10,036 bases of DNA, from assembly GCA_012515365.1 (NCBI GenBank), contig JAAYYM010000512.1, positions 1-10,036 of the forward strand, written 5' to 3'. The notes under the pieces are model-generated. The model made no database searches, had not been told where the DNA came from, and saw only the letters and a program-made list of their open reading frames with translations. Origin of the DNA: Clostridia bacterium (GTDB lineage Bacteria > Bacillota_A > Clostridia > Lachnospirales > Lachnospiraceae). Within the stretch, counting starts at the first letter, position 1, and every line of letters begins with the position of its first letter. Shown here piece after piece: positions 6,882 through 10,036 of this stretch. The position numbers were made by a program, and so were the translations under genes.

Positions 6882-7610
6882 CTATTTACCAAAAAGATTG
6901 GATTTTGTCTTTTGGAAATAATACTCCTTTTGGGATTGTGCGTATCTTTGCCGGCTGATCGGAATTTCCTCATTAGAAAATAATACAAATTTTGTCGGAC
7001 AGATTTCAGCAATTTCTTTTGCATTAACCAGATAGGCAGCATGACAATAGATAAAGCCGAATTCATGTAATTCTTCTGCCAGCTTTGTAATTTTCCCATA
7101 TGCTTCTATCACTTCTTTATTGTCCCCAACCAGATGTACATATATTTTTCTTTTAAAATTTTCTATATAACGTATGGATGCAACTTTGATCAGTTTTTGT
7201 TTGGATCCTGTACCAACCTCGATCATATCTTCATTCAATTCAAGCTTGGCAATAATTGCATTCATTGAATCCGTAAATTCTTCATCCAGCTGGCTTTTCA
7301 ATATATATCTGATGGCACTGACTCTGTAGCCTCTGGCTGCATATTGGATATAGCCGGAAATAAAAACTACAATCGCGATAGGATTTTTTTCGCGTATAAT
7401 ACCGGCAAGCTCCATTCCGTCCAGCTTCTTCATCATAATATCCAAAAAATAGACATCATAATCCATACTTCCGTTTTTAATTAAATCCTCACCACTGGTA
7501 AACACATCCACTAAACAAGAGATTCTGTTTTCATTTGCATATTTGTGAATATTAGCTTCAATACGTTCTAAGTAAATCCTTTCATCATCACATACAGCAC
7601 AGCGTAACAT
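6882..7610 (-). CDS. LytTR-family response regulator (AgrA/VirR type)
   Basis: 242 residues from ATG 7610, which has GAGGGGAG 7 nt upstream and gives the normal receiver start MLRCAVCDDE. An in-frame TTG at 7658 and ATGs at 7634/7631 are upstream but less fitting. Receiver (1-about 120): acidic pair Asp8/Asp9, phosphorylated Asp57 in YFLDIMM, Ser85 in FISGY, and Lys105 in YILKSQ, all catalytic positions intact. LytTR DNA-binding domain (about 128-233): KLIKVASIRYIEN, the IYCHAAYLVNAKEI signature, and ISRQRYAQ. LytTR proteins bind tandem 9-bp direct repeats about 21 bp apart and usually activate. Such repeats lie upstream of this gene at 7826-7859, which suggests autoregulation. The partner kinase follows 15 bp downstream. 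Confidence 0.95.
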   Translation of the reverse strand: MLRCAVCDDERIYLERIEANIHKYANENRISCLVDVFTSGEDLIKNGSMDYDVYFLDIMMKKLDGMELAGIIREKNPIAIVVFISGYIQYAARGYRVSAIRYILKSQLDEEFTDSMNAIIAKLELNEDMIEVGTGSKQKLIKVASIRYIENFKRKIYVHLVGDNKEVIEAYGKITKLAEELHEFGFIYCHAAYLVNAKEIAEICPTKFVLFSNEEIPISRQRYAQSQKEYYFQKTKSNLFGK

Positions 7611-7662
7611 ATGAGTTCTCCCCTCTTGCATCATATCCTCTACCTCTTTTACTATCAATATT

Positions 7663-7668
7663 ATTATA
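7663..7668 (-). promoter_or_regulatory. Possible proximal -10 box for the response regulator operon
   Basis: A perfect TATAAT lies 53 bp before the response regulator ATG on the minus strand. No good -35 stands 16-18 bp upstream (best 3 of 6), so it would be weak or need an activator. It lies downstream of the hairpin at 7715-7751 and could supply basal expression. Confidence 0.4.
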
Positions 7669-7707
7669 CACTTTTTTCACAAAATATCTACATATTCATA
7701 TGTCTGT

Positions 7708-7751
7708 GCAAAATAATATAGCCTTTAGTCGGATTAACTAAAGGCTATATT
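7708..7751 (-). terminator. Hairpin terminator or attenuator before the response regulator
   Basis: A perfect 15-bp stem (AATATAGCCTTTAGT paired with ACTAAAGGCTATATT, 7715-7751) with a 7-nt loop. On the minus strand it runs into a U-rich tail (UAUAUUAUUUUG). It can end transcription from the membrane protein gene that stops at 7888. Because it also lies between the repeat-associated promoter (7796-7823) and the response regulator, it may serve as an attenuator for that promoter. Confidence 0.7.
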
Positions 7752-7795
7752 GAAATAAACACAGGTTGTTGAGATTTATCTCTCTATTATTAATT

Positions 7796-7823
7796 AACAT
7801 AATCGTTCGATAATTTCAATCAA
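7796..7823 (-). promoter_or_regulatory. Promoter abutting the LytTR-type direct repeats
   Basis: Minus strand: -35 TTGATT (7818-7823, 4 of 6), 16-bp spacer, -10 TATGTT (7796-7801, 4 of 6). The -35 starts 2 bp after the second direct repeat. Weak core boxes with an activator site touching the -35 are the usual layout of AgrA/PlnC-type promoters. Start site about 7789. Confidence 0.5.
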
Positions 7824-7825
7824 AG

Positions 7826-7859
7826 TGTAACGTTTGGTAAGAAAAATGTAACGTTTGGT
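7826..7859 (-). promoter_or_regulatory. LytTR-type operator: two identical 13-bp direct repeats, 21-bp period
   Basis: Plus-strand TGTAACGTTTGGT occurs at 7826-7838 and 7847-7859 with an 8-bp gap. On the minus strand, facing the response regulator, each reads ACCAAACGTTACA. Its AACGTTACA core agrees with the PlnC-type LytTR repeat TACGTTAAT at seven of nine positions, in my reading. A 21-bp period (two helical turns) places both on one DNA face, as LytTR dimers require. A weaker CGTTCG sits at 7804-7809. Confidence 0.7.
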
Positions 7860-7887
7860 TGAAAATTGCAGTTTTTTTGGAATTTTG

Positions 7888-9576
7888 TTATTTTTTTCCA
7901 CTCGTCATCTGATAAATTCGACAGCTTCCGATTATGTCAATCTGGGTCGGTATCAGTTCTACACCATAATGCTCCTTAAGAAACAGAAGTTTTTCATCTG
8001 GATAACAGCTGTCAATTAAATAGATATTTGAATCCTGCGCACCATTCATCAAAGCTGCAAATGGATTATCATATCCATATGCTTGCAATACATCCCTGTA
8101 AACCGGAGAACATGCCAGCCAGCCGCCAAAATAAGTTCTGTTACGAAAGATGCCTTCCGGATAAGGGGTGAATACATCATATTGATAAAGATTCTGATCT
8201 GTAAACGGATCAATCAAGAATAAAGCATCCTGGTGAATGGTTGTATATTCTGCTAATTGTTTAGAATTTCCCTCTTCTCGTAAGTATTTCTGATAGTCAA
8301 ACTGATCCTTTAAACATAATCCGGCATTCATAAAAATGCTGACTGCAAGCACACATAAAAGCGTAGAACGATTTGAAAAAGACACATAATAAAGCAAAAT
8401 AACCGTCACTAGAAACCATACTGAAAAAACAATTCTGTGACTCCATCTTCCACTGTACTCGTAGTAGCATAAAACCCCCGCCAAAGCACAGCCTATATAA
8501 AGCAGCAAAGGCAGATTTATCTTTTCTTTCCCGATCAAAATCAAGATTAGCAGCATCACACACCCTAGCAGATAACAGTTTAATGTGTAGATATCCTGAT
8601 AAAGATTTGCTACGAATTCCTTGAGCATTTTTACAGAGATCTGTTTAGGTCCATTTAGTGAAAGCAGGTTTTGCATCAATGACTGCGAAAACACTGTATC
8701 ATCACCAAACTGCCAGGTTAAATAAAGGAGCGCATCATTTTCAGAGATATCCAGACTTTTTAACTGCTCCTGATTCGATGAATAATCCAGCAAGTCATAT
8801 CGATAATCCAGTAAGTCTGTCCGATCTTGATTAAAGGCCTTGTGATAGCTCCAGCCCGGATCATTTGCATACGCCTTACTATCGATCAGCTGTGTCATTC
8901 CAATGAACAGAAAGAGAATCAGGAAGGTGCTTACCATCTGCAGAAACGTTTTCTTTTCCTTTGTCCCCTTTCCCTCCTTAAAAAGCAGGTACACTTCATA
9001 AAGACCAACTCCAAAAAACAAAAGCGTCGCCAAGTAAAAGCTTTCGATTCTTAATAGTGCCGCATAGGCAATCAACAGACTTCCTATAACAGGAATTATT
9101 CTCCGGCAGCCTGCTTTTCTTTTTTCTTCAAAAAAGAAAAAAATCATCAGGTAGCCTGCTGCACTGACAATTGCAGCTGTCTTTGAATACTGCAAAGATA
9201 CATAAGCTTCATAGAATGTGAACAGCAATAGTAATAAGGACATTAATTTTCCATGCTTCATACGTTTTACAAACAAATAGGTACAGGACGTAAAGGAAAC
9301 AAACAGCGCTGCATACTGAAACACACTGTACCATCGAATGCCTGCTGTTACTGTATAAAAGAGTCTGAGGACCGCACCAAGACAGACATTCACATAGACC
9401 ATATGAGTCTCTCTTGAGCCATAGACACCCTCAATCAGGAATGCCAGTATTGCATCATCATTTTCTTCAAAATGTGGGTGAAACGCAAACAGTGCAATCA
9501 GTAAAAATATCACATTTACCATGAATGCATACGATATGGGCTTTGCCAGCCATCCATTCAGTTTATCCTTTTTCAC
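7888..9576 (-). CDS. Polytopic GT-C-like membrane protein, probable envelope glycosyltransferase
   Basis: 562 residues from GTG 9576, chosen because GGGAGG (9584-9589) stands 7 nt upstream. An in-frame ATG at 9591 would put that ribosome binding site inside the gene and has only AAGG before it. Seen: a basic N-terminus, a first membrane helix (about 18-32), then FEENDDAI with Asp40-Asp41 in the first outside loop, the place and type of acidic pair typical of GT-C lipid-sugar-dependent transferases. The following GVYGSRETHMVYVN...LRLFY region and about ten more hydrophobic segments come next. A long soluble insertion (about 235-325) and a C-terminal outside domain of about 140 residues complete it. 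It lies 53 bp after a YfhO-family gene, probably in one operon, and is followed by the hairpin at 7708-7751. I do not recognise the exact family; the transferase role is inferred from topology, the acidic pair and context. Confidence 0.8.
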   Translation of the reverse strand: MKKDKLNGWLAKPISYAFMVNVIFLLIALFAFHPHFEENDDAILAFLIEGVYGSRETHMVYVNVCLGAVLRLFYTVTAGIRWYSVFQYAALFVSFTSCTYLFVKRMKHGKLMSLLLLLFTFYEAYVSLQYSKTAAIVSAAGYLMIFFFFEEKRKAGCRRIIPVIGSLLIAYAALLRIESFYLATLLFFGVGLYEVYLLFKEGKGTKEKKTFLQMVSTFLILFLFIGMTQLIDSKAYANDPGWSYHKAFNQDRTDLLDYRYDLLDYSSNQEQLKSLDISENDALLYLTWQFGDDTVFSQSLMQNLLSLNGPKQISVKMLKEFVANLYQDIYTLNCYLLGCVMLLILILIGKEKINLPLLLYIGCALAGVLCYYEYSGRWSHRIVFSVWFLVTVILLYYVSFSNRSTLLCVLAVSIFMNAGLCLKDQFDYQKYLREEGNSKQLAEYTTIHQDALFLIDPFTDQNLYQYDVFTPYPEGIFRNRTYFGGWLACSPVYRDVLQAYGYDNPFAALMNGAQDSNIYLIDSCYPDEKLLFLKEHYGVELIPTQIDIIGSCRIYQMTSGKK

Positions 9577-9629
9577 TGTTGTTCCTCCCATTCACGATAC
9601 CTTCTTTTGTTTAACTTGATCCAAATACT

Positions 9630-10036
9630 TTATAAAAATAACAATACATATGGTGCATATAAAACCGGTATGATAAAAAATATGATAATCAGGGCACACC
9701 ATGACAATACAAATAGATACCATAATATTCTGTTCAAAGTGTTACTCCCTTTGTTCTGAGTAACCTCCTGTATTTCGTTATTGCTTTGCTTACGCATAGT
9801 TAACACGTAATAAACGCCTAAGATAAGGAGCGTACATACACTTATGATGATTCCGGCTTTCATTCCTCCAGGGAAAAAGGAAATGCTTACATGATTATCG
9901 CCTGCATGCAGTCTGACCGCCGTAAAAATACCAAATGCACGACAGCATTCTGTTTGTTCTCCATTTACGCGGGCTGTGAAACCATTATCATATCCCACAG
10001 GCAGTAACAGATAATCACCCTCATCTGCGAAAGCAA
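9630..10036 (-). CDS. YfhO-family membrane protein, C-terminal end (partial)
   Basis: The frame is open at the window's right edge, and 135 residues are visible. The start reads DYLLLPVGYDNGFTARVNGE, then FGIFTAVRLHAGDNHVSISF and PGGMKAGIIISV. This matches the outside beta domain and following helix that end YfhO proteins (YDxGWTAxVDG...AGxHxVxxxYxPPGxxxG). Two membrane segments are visible (about 59-78, and 105-133, the latter probably a hairpin). YfhO of B. subtilis is a GT-C-fold protein needed to glycosylate lipoteichoic acid, so this one probably adds a sugar to an envelope polymer. A GTG at 9998 is internal to the domain and is not the start. The gene precedes the GT-C-like gene in the same direction, with 53 bp between. 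Confidence 0.85.
   Translation of the reverse strand, partial: AFADEGDYLLLPVGYDNGFTARVNGEQTECCRAFGIFTAVRLHAGDNHVSISFFPGGMKAGIIISVCTLLILGVYYVLTMRKQSNNEIQEVTQNKGSNTLNRILWYLFVLSWCALIIIFFIIPVLYAPYVLLFL

Noticed and set aside
7741..7802. Twenty-codon frame (minus strand, starting at about 7802) as an AgrD-like signal peptide
   Set aside because: Its ATG overlaps the predicted -10 box and it has no ribosome binding site. The product lacks a cyclisable Cys followed by an acidic tail, and no AgrB is present.
7917..7923. Exact 0A-box word (TGTCGAA on the minus strand)
   Set aside because: It lies inside the 3' end of the GT-C-like coding sequence, far from any promoter; a 7-mer is expected by chance in 10 kb.
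1..10036. CRISPR arrays, tRNA/rRNA genes, insertion sequences, phage attachment sites
   Set aside because: No regularly spaced repeats beyond the two-copy LytTR-type pair, no cloverleaf-like sequence, no transposase or integrase reading frame and no terminal inverted repeats were seen.

Overview
The window reads as low-GC, AT-rich Clostridia DNA, most likely Lachnospiraceae-like. Reasons: strong GGAGG ribosome binding sites, a Spo0A-type DNA-binding domain (a family tied to endospore-forming Firmicutes), an AgrC/AgrA-style two-component pair, and surface-polysaccharide genes mixed with a long Ig-like/lysozyme surface protein. This assignment is an inference from gene content; no rRNA or other marker is present. 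No tRNA, rRNA, IS element or CRISPR array was seen.

Layout. All genes but one lie on the minus strand. Starting from the high-coordinate end: (a) 10036-7888, an envelope module. It holds the 3' end of a YfhO-family membrane protein followed by a polytopic GT-C-like membrane protein, and ends at a hairpin terminator near 7710-7751. (b) 7887-5547, a signalling module. A LytTR response regulator is followed 15 bp later by a GHKL sensor kinase. Upstream lie two identical 13-bp direct repeats with a 21-bp period, abutting a promoter-like sequence. (c) 5546-4334, a small regulatory patch. A Spo0A C-terminal-domain protein with no receiver domain is convergent with a tiny plus-strand zinc-ribbon protein, and both share a strong bidirectional terminator. 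(d) 4333-1, an operon rmlB-rmlA-(GH25 surface protein). The first two genes overlap by 4 bp. The third is cut by the window start.

How the genes may work together. RmlA and RmlB make dTDP-4-keto-6-deoxyglucose for rhamnose-type envelope sugars. The tethered GH25 protein would bind and cut peptidoglycan at the same cell surface. The YfhO and GT-C-like proteins probably transfer or modify envelope sugars. The LytTR/GHKL pair and the Spo0A-like protein sit between the two envelope modules and are candidates for controlling them, but no target is proven by the sequence.

The most distinctive features are the truncated Spo0A-like regulator, with a perfect 16-bp palindrome touching its ribosome binding site, and the LytTR-type repeat promoter. 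The promoter appears to fire a short leader through a strong hairpin towards its own regulator genes.
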